DNA of 54,447 nt from Bacillota bacterium (GTDB lineage: Bacteria > Bacillota > UBA4882 > UBA8346), in assembly GCA_023401925.1 (NCBI GenBank), contig JAEXDA010000061.1, positions 1-54,447 of the forward strand. The letters are read 5' to 3'. The position numbers and the translations under genes are program-made. Of the stretch, positions 8,250-14,499 are shown in pieces; the stretch's first letter is position 1, and each line of letters starts with the position of its first letter. A model generated the notes under the pieces. It was not told the origin of the DNA and made no database searches. It worked only from the letters and a program-made list of their open reading frames with translations.

Positions 8250-8681
8250 ATGGATCAATTTTCAGATAAATTGAGTGTAAAATCGAGCGAGGCCGAAGGA
8301 ATGAACCGGGTCATAGAGAGCGGCGACTGGATGATCGGAATTAAGAATTATAAGCCCGCCAACGACCTGAAACATTTTGATTATGTGGAAAAGCACCTTT
8401 TGACCGATGAAGCATTTGTACTTCTCAAAGGGAAGTGTACCTTATTGGTTGACATTTCCCCCGAAAACGACCATACCATTATTGAACCTGTGGGAATGGA
8501 AGAAGGAAAAGTCTATAGTGTTCATAAAGGGGTTTGGCACAATATGATTATGTCCCGGGATGCAAAACTGATCTTGGTCGAAAATTTGAATACTTCTTCC
8601 GACAATAGTGAGATGTATACTTTATCCAAAATGGAGATTCAAACAATCCAAAATAAGCTGCAAGGTGAAAGGTATGAGTGA
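8250..8681 (+). CDS. Small cupin-like protein of unknown function
   Basis: A 143-residue protein with a cupin-like pattern: EKHLLTDEAFVLLKGKCTLLVDI, then MEEGKVYSVHKGVWHNMIMS with an H-x3-H pair that could hold a metal. It lacks any export signal. Cupins in sugar operons often act as isomerases or epimerases of sugars or sugar phosphates, or as sensors. Here no other isomerase accompanies the kinase, so a sugar isomerase role is possible but unproven. Ribosome-binding site CAAGGAGA precedes ATG 8250. The end overlaps the next start by 8 bp (ATGAGTGA), so the two genes are co-translated. Confidence 0.65.
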   Translation: MDQFSDKLSVKSSEAEGMNRVIESGDWMIGIKNYKPANDLKHFDYVEKHLLTDEAFVLLKGKCTLLVDISPENDHTIIEPVGMEEGKVYSVHKGVWHNMIMSRDAKLILVENLNTSSDNSEMYTLSKMEIQTIQNKLQGERYE

Positions 8682-9600
8682 ATTGTTGGCTTTAGGCGGA
8701 TTAACCTATGATATGTTGTCGGTAATCCCGAAGATGCCATCCTGGGAGGAAACGACTTATGTTGAAGAGTATCAGGTACAACAGGGTGGCATGGCGGCAA
8801 CCGCCATTGTCGCAGCAAGCAAACTAGGCGCTGAGGTGGAGTATATCGGGGGGATCTCCGATGACTATCAGGGGAAATTTCTTATGGATAATTTTCTGAA
8901 GTACCACGTCAAATGCGACCGGATCCAAATTTTCAAAGGCGAAAGTAGCCCCTTTACATTTGTCCTGATTGATAGGGAGACCGGTAGGAGAACGTTCTTC
9001 CATAAAAAAGGAGTCCAGGAAAGACAGGAGCTTTTGCAAGAAGCGATTGATCTGACGGGAGTGGGGTTTATTATGTTTGACGGGTTCTATTTTGATACCG
9101 CTATGCGTACCGCGAAGCAATCCAGGGAGAAAGGAATTGTCAGCGTCGCCGATATCAGTCCGCGAAATAGAGACCCCAAGTTGAGGCGATTTCTTGAATT
9201 GATTGACTATCCCATCCTTTCGGAAGTGTTCGTAAAAACATATCTTGGGACTGAAGACATCCTTGCAGCCGGTAAAGAACTTTATACGGAGAATAATAAA
9301 GCATTGCTTATTACTCGTGGTGAACAGGGAGTTTATATTATCACCCGCGAGGGAAGCGAGCATATCCCGGCATTTAAAATTAGAACCGTTGATACAACGG
9401 GAGCGGGTGATGTATTTCATGGAGCGTTCCTCTTTTCTTTATGGAAAGGATATCCGCTTCATGAAGCCGCGTTGTTTTCCAGTGCGGTTTCTGCGTTGAA
9501 ATGTACTAAAATTGGTGGCCAGAGCAGCATTCCGGATTTCAATGAGACGAAGGAATATTTGACCCAACAATTACCGGGCTGTATATCATGGCTGAAATAA
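8674..9600 (+). CDS. PfkB-family carbohydrate kinase
   Basis: A 308-residue sugar kinase of the ribokinase/PfkB fold. An N-terminal QQGGMAATAIVAASKLGAEVEYIGGISDDYQG substrate and Gly-rich segment is followed by the ATP/catalytic signature DTTGAGDVFHGAFLFSL near residues 244-260, with the catalytic Asp in GAGD. I chose ATG 8674, which overlaps the cupin stop, over an upstream in-frame start at 8608 that lies inside the cupin gene. It probably phosphorylates the imported sugar or its isomer before the aldolase or transketolase step. Which sugar is unknown. Confidence 0.88.
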   Translation: MSELLALGGLTYDMLSVIPKMPSWEETTYVEEYQVQQGGMAATAIVAASKLGAEVEYIGGISDDYQGKFLMDNFLKYHVKCDRIQIFKGESSPFTFVLIDRETGRRTFFHKKGVQERQELLQEAIDLTGVGFIMFDGFYFDTAMRTAKQSREKGIVSVADISPRNRDPKLRRFLELIDYPILSEVFVKTYLGTEDILAAGKELYTENNKALLITRGEQGVYIITREGSEHIPAFKIRTVDTTGAGDVFHGAFLFSLWKGYPLHEAALFSSAVSALKCTKIGGQSSIPDFNETKEYLTQQLPGCISWLK

Positions 9601-9658
9601 CAGATCGGCCTCGACGAACACTTTGTAAAAAAGAGTGGCCGATCAGAAAGGAAATCCC

Positions 9659-10525
9659 ATGCAGAACTCCCTAAGCAATCAGTTTCTAAGAATTCTCGTT
9701 AATCCGGTTGGCGCCGAATTAAACTCAATTCAAACCGTGGCGGATAATTTTGAATATCTTTGGCAACCGGACCCTAAATATTGGCGCAGGCAGTCTCCTT
9801 TACTTTTTCCGATTGTAGGGCGGGTTAAAGACGATCGCTACCGGGTCGACGGGAAAGAATATCCCATGGAAAACCACGGTTTTGTAAAAGAATGTCGGTT
9901 TGATTTGCTGGAAGACAGTTCCGGACGTTTGGTTTATCAGTTGGAAAGCAATACGGATACTTTACAAAAGTATCCATACCATTTTCGGTTGCAGGTCAGC
10001 TATGGCCTGAACGGCAGAAAACTCGAAGTCGGTTATAACATTACCAACTGTGATCAACGGCGCATGTTCTTTTCCATCGGCGCACATACAGGGTTCCGTT
10101 GCCCGTTGGAGACTTTTGAGACAATGAATGACTATCGGCTGGAATTTGAACAAGAGGAGCAAGTCGAAAGGTATCTGATCAAAGATAATTTGTTAATCGG
10201 CGGTAAAGAACTGTTTTTGAATAACGAAAAGGTTTTGCCTTTATCATATGAACTTTTTAAAAAAGGCGCCTTTGTGATGAAAGACTTGAAATCCTATCAG
10301 GTGGTTTTGAAGTCCGACAAGAGCTCCCGCTTAATTAAGGTTTCGTTTAAGGGGTTTCCTTATTTGGTAATTTGGTCTCAACCAGGACCGTTTGTTTGTA
10401 TCGAACCATGGTACGGAGTGAACGGATCCGAAAACTTTGAAGGCGATATCTCAGAAAAAGAAGGTATCCAAGCGCTGGCGGTTGGGGAAGGTTTTGAATG
10501 CAATTATCAGATTTGCCTGGAGTAA
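9659..10525 (+). CDS. Aldose 1-epimerase (galactose mutarotase-like) family protein
   Basis: A 288-residue mutarotase-like protein of the LacX/aldose 1-epimerase family, with PVGAELNSIQ, PLLFPIVGRVKDDRY, MENHGFVKE and a later SIGAHTGFRCP and IEPWYGVNG. The conserved His and Glu positions (ENHGFV, IGAHTGF, IEPW) are present. Start is ATG 9659 after AAAGGAAA; an in-frame GTG at 9635 has no such site. It interconverts sugar anomers so that the kinase or isomerase gets the right form. It ends the GntR module. A GATCGGCC/GGCCGATC inverted repeat at 9602-9645 sits in the gap before it. Confidence 0.8.
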   Translation: MQNSLSNQFLRILVNPVGAELNSIQTVADNFEYLWQPDPKYWRRQSPLLFPIVGRVKDDRYRVDGKEYPMENHGFVKECRFDLLEDSSGRLVYQLESNTDTLQKYPYHFRLQVSYGLNGRKLEVGYNITNCDQRRMFFSIGAHTGFRCPLETFETMNDYRLEFEQEEQVERYLIKDNLLIGGKELFLNNEKVLPLSYELFKKGAFVMKDLKSYQVVLKSDKSSRLIKVSFKGFPYLVIWSQPGPFVCIEPWYGVNGSENFEGDISEKEGIQALAVGEGFECNYQICLE

Positions 10526-10550
10526 AAAATTAAGATTATTAGTTTTTTTA

Positions 10551-10612
10551 TGCCCGACAGGAATCGAGCCTGTGCACCTCCAGTCAACGAGTCCGTTGCT
10601 CTATGACATAAG
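10551..10612 (-). other. Degenerate tRNA-like remnant
   Basis: On the minus strand the sequence shows an intact T-arm, ACAGG-CTCGATT-CCTGT (10557-10573), with the TTCGATT loop altered at its first base, then a 3' acceptor-like CGGGCA. Further 5' comes GAGCAACGGAC, which resembles a D-stem end and anticodon-stem start. The anticodon stem does not close properly and the 5' acceptor strand does not pair with the 3' strand, so this is not a functional tRNA. It may be an old recombination target or debris. Confidence 0.35.
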
Positions 10613-10674
10613 GGACTTTAGTGCCGGACTCGTTATTGAACTGGATGGAAAGATTCATGAATCGATAGCTATGC

Positions 10675-10776
10675 CCCTCCCTTTCACGAAAATCAGCAAC
10701 TTGCGGTCAAAGGGAGGGGAGCAGCAATCATACAACTACAAGCACTAAAGTAACTGGAGGGGTGTCTATGAGTCGA
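10675..10776 (+). repeat. Dispersed repeat R3, copy 1 (hairpin plus conserved leader)
   Basis: A perfect 11-bp inverted repeat CCCCTCCCTTT / AAAGGGAGGGG (10675-10685 and 10709-10719), followed by a leader ending in a GGAGGGGTGTCTATGAGTCGA-like stretch. The same arrangement recurs at 15684-15782. The repeat ends just after an apparent ribosome-binding site and ATG, where the two copies diverge. This looks like the left end of a transposon or reverse-transcriptase-like element whose gene has been lost. Family not identified. Confidence 0.6.
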
Positions 10777-10803
10777 AGTTGGGCAGATTCAAAATTGTCG
10801 TTT

Positions 10804-10900
10804 TTTAAACCAGGCCCCGGAAAGAACCATCTTCCCGGAACCTGGTCAGGTAGAAGCTGTTCATATAGACAGCCTCATAAATATTGGGGTGAGTGATTTC
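10804..10900. repeat. Dispersed repeat R2, copy 1, distal part with GC hairpin
   Basis: ACCAGGCCCCGG (10809-10820) pairs imperfectly with CCGGAACCTGGT (10835-10846). About 100 bp around it match 31699-31800, including GGAAAGAACCAT in the loop and a trailing ATTGGGGTGA. It lies downstream of the 129-codon minus-strand gene in both copies, so hairpin plus gene form one duplicated unit. Confidence 0.65.
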
Positions 10901-10936
10901 ATCACCTATCGCGCGGATTGCGCTGACATTATTGTT

Positions 10937-11326
10937 TTAACAATCTTCCACTAACTTTGCGCCGTAACCGGAATGACTCGTGGTTTCCGGCTCAGGGTTT
11001 TTGGCCAAGGCGGCCTCGCCCGAGTAGAATCCGAACTGGTTCCAGTCGGATTTGGGCAAGCGGGAGCGGACCGATTGCCGGACCATGGTCGCCATTTTTT
11101 CGGCCTTTCCCAACAGTTCCTGCTGTTTGACAGTGATCCCCTTGCCTGCCGTGATATTGGCGTTGCGGGCATCCTGGAGCCGAACGAGATCGGCGTAGGC
11201 GCCGGTTAATTCTTCAATGAACTCCGCCGGATAACCCCAAGGGACTATCTCGGTGGCCCGGGCTTTCATTCCGCCCAGCAATTGCTTGATTTTATTGATT
11301 CGAAAAGAAAAATTACGTTTTAACAT
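10937..11326 (-). CDS. Hypothetical protein, 129 residues, part of duplicated element R2
   Basis: I do not recognise a named family. The protein begins MLKRNFSFRINKIKQLLGG, is rich in charged helical residues, and ends with GYGAKLVEDC. It has no signal peptide or membrane segment. Start ATG 11326 has GGAGGTTAGAGATTC as ribosome-binding region. A damaged copy exists at 31843-32031, and the flanks are shared as well, which indicates duplication of a unit. Upstream on the same strand lies a strong intrinsic terminator (11409-11438), so expression may be attenuated or insulated from read-through. Coding is supported by the retained reading frame across the N-terminal 44 codons in both copies. Confidence 0.6.
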   Translation of the reverse strand: MLKRNFSFRINKIKQLLGGMKARATEIVPWGYPAEFIEELTGAYADLVRLQDARNANITAGKGITVKQQELLGKAEKMATMVRQSVRSRLPKSDWNQFGFYSGEAALAKNPEPETTSHSGYGAKLVEDC

Positions 11327-11408
11327 GAATCTCTAACCTCCATTTTTATGATAAAATATCGATTCTCAAAAAATTCATTTCCAATCAATCACCCCAATTG
11401 GGAAGACC

Positions 11409-11438
11409 AAAAAAACGCTCGCCTTAAGAAAGACGAGC
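11409..11438 (-). terminator. Intrinsic terminator or attenuator on the minus strand
   Basis: Read on the minus strand: GCTCGTCTT, loop TCTT, AAGGCGAGC (9 bp with one G.U pair), then CG and seven T. It lies about 80 bp before the start of the 129-codon gene and points into it, so it would either end transcription arriving from the repeat region or act as an attenuator in that gene's leader. The matching place at 32107-32125 has the T-run but a decayed stem. Confidence 0.65.
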
Positions 11439-11514
11439 TAAAACCGCTAAAGATTAAGCCTCAAAGAAGTCATCTACCTGCGGCATGCCGGGACCTAAGA
11501 AAGACTAAAAATTA

Positions 11515-11564
11515 GTCTCCGTGTCTTTGTAGCCTATTTGAGTTAGTCCCAGAGACACGGAGAC
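11515..11564. repeat. Long inverted repeat (15-bp stem)
   Basis: GTCTCCGTGTCTTTG (11515-11529) pairs with CAGAGACACGGAGAC (11550-11564), with one G.U pair and a 20-base loop. There is no T-run on either side. It sits at the left edge of the minisatellite in non-coding DNA. Its function is unknown. Confidence 0.6.
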
Positions 11565-11589
11565 CCAGAGAAAAAACTTATTGTGAATT

Positions 11590-11830
11590 TAAACAACGGG
11601 TGTATAACTAAACGAATGGTTGTGCATATATACCGAACCGTTGCGTATATCTACCCGAGAGTCGCGTATATATACCGAACCGTTGCGTATATCTACCCGA
11701 GGGTTGCGCATATATACCGAACCGTTGCGTATATCTACCCGAGAGTCGCGTATATATACCGAACCGTTGCGTATATCTACCCGGCGGTCGCGTATATATA
11801 CCGAATCATTGCGTATGTTGTGCAAACGGT
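11590..11830. repeat. 21-bp minisatellite with 42-bp higher-order period
   Basis: Alternating 21-bp units of type A (ACCGAACCGTTGCGTATATC) and type B (ACCCGAGAGTCGCGTATATA). A units begin at exactly 11632, 11674, 11716, 11758 and 11800, a strict 42-bp period, with B units between. Degenerate units extend the array on both sides, to about eleven 21-mers. Because 21 is a multiple of three, several reading frames stay open and encode heptads such as VAYIYRT/VAYIYPR, but no convincing start site or protein family supports a gene. The 21-bp unit is two DNA turns, so iteron-like protein binding or DNA bending is possible. Confidence 0.85.
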
Positions 11831-12039
11831 AGATTACGCCCCTCCTGCCCCTCCAAGGACCCTTATCATCGAGATATTGTGGAAATGACCGGGAGAGTTT
11901 CCATCGGCTCTTGAGTGCCTCCGACATCAAGTTCGGTTTTTGGAAACCTTCATAAATTCACGCTTTTCCCTTTACTCTTTACACGGGTCCCGGGACTTGA
12001 AAATGATGAACATTGTTTTGGACCTCCTTTTTGGGTATA

Positions 12040-12112
12040 AAAAAACGCCCGAACAGAGAGGCGCTTTGGGATTAAAAACCATTCTTATAAATTTTTACCA
12101 ATATCATTATAC
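12040..12112 (-). promoter_or_regulatory. Minus-strand promoter and leader terminator
   Basis: On the minus strand a perfect TATAAT (12112-12107) follows TTCCGTGG. About 40 bases downstream comes CGCCT, loop, GGGCG (12065-12047) and seven T (12046-12040), a short intrinsic terminator. After it come AAAAAGGAGG and a 13-codon open frame starting ATG. The -35 box is poor. It could be a small RNA or the attenuated leader of a gene that has been lost. Confidence 0.45.
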
Positions 12113-12168
12113 CACGGAATTTTGAAAAAAGTGTATCGATTTAGTCCCAACAGCTATAGGTGTTGACA

Positions 12169-12222
12169 TGACGGAGAAAAATTGGATTTTATCGACATTA
12201 TGACTGGTAAATACCCGGTTGA
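12169..12222. repeat. Dispersed repeat R1, copy 2
   Basis: The second copy of the roughly 53-bp repeat found at 867-919, in the same orientation. The copies differ at about four bases plus one indel. The similarity fades on both sides, and no terminal inverted repeat is evident. Confidence 0.7.
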
Positions 12223-12515
12223 TAACTTCGAAGTCAGGAATCCCCAATTGGAGATGGTTTCGAAGCTGAAGAGCTGAGTTATCCACAGGGGGGAGGGGTC
12301 TGGCGGAGAAAACTTAGAGGGGAAGGAGGGGCAAGAGGCGATCAAAAAATGAAAGGGAGACGCGGATAAAAGTTACCAACGTAAAATCACAAGCCGGTAG
12401 AGATAAGCGGGCATCACTTCGACACTAACAAGTGATGGCCCGCTTATTATTTTGCTATCAAGATGATTATCTTGATCCGGGCCGATTTGGCCCGGTATGA
12501 GGAGAACGGTCGCGC

Positions 12516-12695
12516 ATGCGCAATCCACTGCCATTTGAAGTTTATTGGTCTTTTCCGCGGTGGCCTTTTTGTATGAACGCCTATTTGTTTGTCGAGATAA
12601 ATAAGGGAATGAATCAGGATGAATCGCCTTTTTCAAAGGCACGGATTACCCAGATTAAAGAAGCTATTCCCGTGTTAATCGAAACAATGAATTAA
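12516..12695 (+). CDS. Possible small hypothetical protein, 59 residues
   Basis: An open frame from ATG 12516 to TAA 12693-12695 that encodes MRNPLPFEVYW and ends with RITQIKEAIPVLIETMN. GGAG at 12501-12504 lies 11 bp upstream. Its composition is protein-like (KGMNQDESPFSKARIT), but no family is recognised and it lies in a region full of debris. It may be a whole small gene or the end of a broken one. The longer open frames on the opposite strand look like noise. Confidence 0.35.
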   Translation: MRNPLPFEVYWSFPRWPFCMNAYLFVEINKGMNQDESPFSKARITQIKEAIPVLIETMN

Positions 12696-13044
12696 TAAGT
12701 TCAAGTGTAGCATGATGGAGAAGAAGGCGTCTAACAGCAGTGAATCAATCCGTCCAATCTGGAAAATCAGTGAAATCCTGGTTCAGACGGTGTTTTAGGC
12801 GACATGGATACAACATGTTTTCAATGGCCTTACAAATCATCCGGCTATTTAAATTGAAACAGTTCACCTAAAATTTTTCATCACGCCGTCATTCATAAGA
12901 TCCCACAGAAGCTGTACCATCAACTCATAGTAATAAAATAGGGATTGTACATTTTTTAGCATGAACAGCTCCAAAGTTTATTTGATGGATTTTTCAACTT
13001 TTTTAATAAAAATGATGAATAAATATATAGTGCCAATGCGATGA
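12696..13044. other. Gene-free stretch, nothing identified
   Basis: About 350 bp between the small open frame and the convergent superoxide dismutase gene. I see no ribosome-binding site with a plausible frame, no RNA gene and no strong terminator. AT-rich sequence near 13000-13040 precedes the dismutase stop. Confidence 0.5.
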
Positions 13045-13689
13045 TTAAAGGGATAGAGTCATTTTTCCCTGAAACGCTAATGAAAGTCTTTTTTCCACTT
13101 CAAACCAGTTAATAATATTCCACCAGGATTTAACATAATCAGGGCGACGGTGCTGATAGTCCAAATAATAAGCATGTTCCCACGCATCAAGAACCAAAAT
13201 CGGTATATTTCCCCATTGCGTCAGGTTTTGGTGTTTTTCGGCATTTAGTATTTCCAATCTGCCCCAAGCCGGTTGCCAGACTAGAATTGCCCAACCGGAA
13301 GCCTCAACATTAATAGCTGCTTCGGTAAACTGTTCTTGAAATAAAGGTACACTTCCAAAGTAATTATTTATGAATTGTTGAGTTAAGGCGCCGGGTTGCC
13401 CTCCGGTTCCAACAGGAGTCATTATAGTCCAATAAATACTGTGCAGGATATGTCCGGAACCATGAAAAGCAAGTTCGCGTTCCCAATGTTTTATCAAGGA
13501 AAAATCCCTTTTTTGTCTAGCTTCTACCAGTTTAAGTTCAGCTTTATTTAATCCATCCACATAAGATTTATGGTGATTATCATGGTGAAACCGAAGCAGG
13601 GTTCTACTAATTACAGGCTCCAAAGCATTATAAGGGTAAGGTAGGGAAGGTAATTGGTGTCTTCCTGGTGGTACATTTAAAAATTCCAT
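13045..13689 (-). CDS. Superoxide dismutase, Fe/Mn family
   Basis: A 214-residue iron/manganese superoxide dismutase that converts superoxide to oxygen and hydrogen peroxide. LPSLPYPYNALEP opens the N-terminal domain. Metal ligands are in FHHDNHHKSYVDGLN (about 34-48), FHGSGHILHSIYW, and DAWEHAYYLDYQHRRPDYVKSWW near the C-terminus. Metal preference cannot be read safely. ATG 13689 follows GGGGGT; the frame also opens at TTG 13704 but without a better site. There is no signal peptide, so it is cytoplasmic. It is transcribed alone, away from the TerC locus. Together with the Mn riboswitch nearby, it suggests some oxygen and manganese management in this region. Confidence 0.92.
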   Translation of the reverse strand: MEFLNVPPGRHQLPSLPYPYNALEPVISRTLLRFHHDNHHKSYVDGLNKAELKLVEARQKRDFSLIKHWERELAFHGSGHILHSIYWTIMTPVGTGGQPGALTQQFINNYFGSVPLFQEQFTEAAINVEASGWAILVWQPAWGRLEILNAEKHQNLTQWGNIPILVLDAWEHAYYLDYQHRRPDYVKSWWNIINWFEVEKRLSLAFQGKMTLSL

Positions 13690-13978
13690 CGAAATTACCC
13701 CCAATAACGAATATTGATGGTAAATAGTTTATTCCATTCTTTGATAAAAGTGCCTGAGTCATTTTGAGTTTTATCAATCATCAAAAAATTACGATGAAAC
13801 TTTGAATCAAGTATGAGTCAATGCCATCCTCCCAGTAATAGGAGGGTTACTGATGCCAATGATGGTTATTTTACAGTATCAGCTCCCAGCATAAGCAGCT
13901 AAATGACGTGTCATTTTTTGTCGCAACGCTGCCAACATCTGCCGATATAATCCTACAACATGGTTACCTTCCGTTCTT
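13690..13978. other. Gap upstream of superoxide dismutase
   Basis: No gene is seen. A small inverted repeat CCTCC/GGAGG lies at about 13829-13846, and an AATGA/TCATT pair followed by a T-run lies at about 13903-13918. On the minus strand this gap must contain the dismutase promoter; no clear -35/-10 pair stands out. Confidence 0.4.
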
Positions 13979-14179
13979 TCAACTTTTACGCTCCATGAAT
14001 AAATCTAAAAAAGCCTCCACTCTGGTTCCCATTCCCGCTTCTCCGGTTAGTTCACTGACAATGAGTGATAAGACTGGTAAATAGCGCTTAGCACTATTTT
14101 TTGTTGGTATTCCCTGGGCGACGATTTCCGGCATATACGTAAACGGGAACAGATGAATGACCCCATCCATTATGACCAT
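13979..14179 (-). pseudogene. C-terminal fragment of a 2-hydroxyacyl-CoA dehydratase-like protein
   Basis: The 66 codons read DGVIHLFPFTYMPEIVAQGIP, then LPVLSLIVSELTGEAGMGTR and VEAFLDLF. This is the C-terminal block of the HgdB/BcrC-like and DUF2229 CoA-substrate enzyme family (usually DGVI.L.PF.C.PE with E.TGEAG..TR.EAF.D). Whole members are several hundred residues. Here everything upstream is gone, and the frame begins at the promoter of the neighbouring riboswitch. The Cys usual in the PF-x-C motif is Tyr. It is therefore a truncated remnant rather than a small gene. Confidence 0.65.
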
Positions 14180-14196
14180 AAGTTATGTTCTTTATC

Positions 14197-14225
14197 TTGA
14201 CAATTTACACCCTACAAGATATTAT
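14197..14225 (+). promoter_or_regulatory. Promoter of the riboswitch-TerC unit
   Basis: A perfect -35 TTGACA (14197-14202), 17 bp, then TATTAT (14220-14225). Transcription would begin about 25 bp before the aptamer at 14257. Confidence 0.85.
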
Positions 14226-14256
14226 GGTTCTAGACTCATAGGAATTGGTAATGAGG

Positions 14257-14390
14257 CAAAGGGGAGTAGCTCACGGCAATGCCGTCCCACGAGGCGTCAG
14301 TACGGTGGTTTAACCCACCCGCTTCATGGACAAGATCACTTGGGAGCAAGACCTTTGACAAATGGCTTACATTTGTCAAAGGTCTTTTTT
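14257..14390 (+). ncRNA. yybP-ykoY manganese riboswitch with terminator
   Basis: The 5' conserved box CAAAGGGGAGTAGC (14257-14270) and 3' box GCAAGACCTTTG (14346-14357) are the hallmarks of the yybP-ykoY family, which senses Mn2+. CAAAGG pairs with CCTTTG to close P1. A perfect 15-bp terminator stem, 14350-14364 with 14370-14384, followed by six T, uses the P1 3' strand, so the two folds exclude each other. By the known mechanism, Mn2+ stabilises P1, frees the terminator strand and turns on the TerC gene downstream. Confidence 0.93.
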
Positions 14391-14499
14391 ATTATTGACC
14401 GGTTGAAGGAGTTGATGATCCGGGAATATTTATCGGATGGTTTCGCTAACCTAACCAATGAATCAGATGATCGATTATGAATATGAGGAGAGATTTCAA

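Noticed and set aside
10437..10748. Open frame containing PTGIEPVHLQSTSPLLYD
   Set aside because: It crosses the end of the aldose epimerase gene and is the antisense reading of a tRNA-like sequence, a well-known false gene type.
11590..11830. CRISPR array
   Set aside because: The 21-bp units are head-to-tail with no unique spacers, alternate between two related types, and no cas genes are in the window.
11583..11930. Open frames on both strands across the minisatellite (heptad-repeat peptides such as VAYIYRT)
   Set aside because: A 21-bp repeat keeps several frames open automatically. There is no good ribosome-binding site, and the degenerate edge units do not preserve a single frame preferentially.
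12154..12642. Two minus-strand open frames of 63 and 89 codons
   Set aside because: They start without ribosome-binding sites, overlap repeat R1 or the more plausible plus-strand small frame, and have no recognisable composition.
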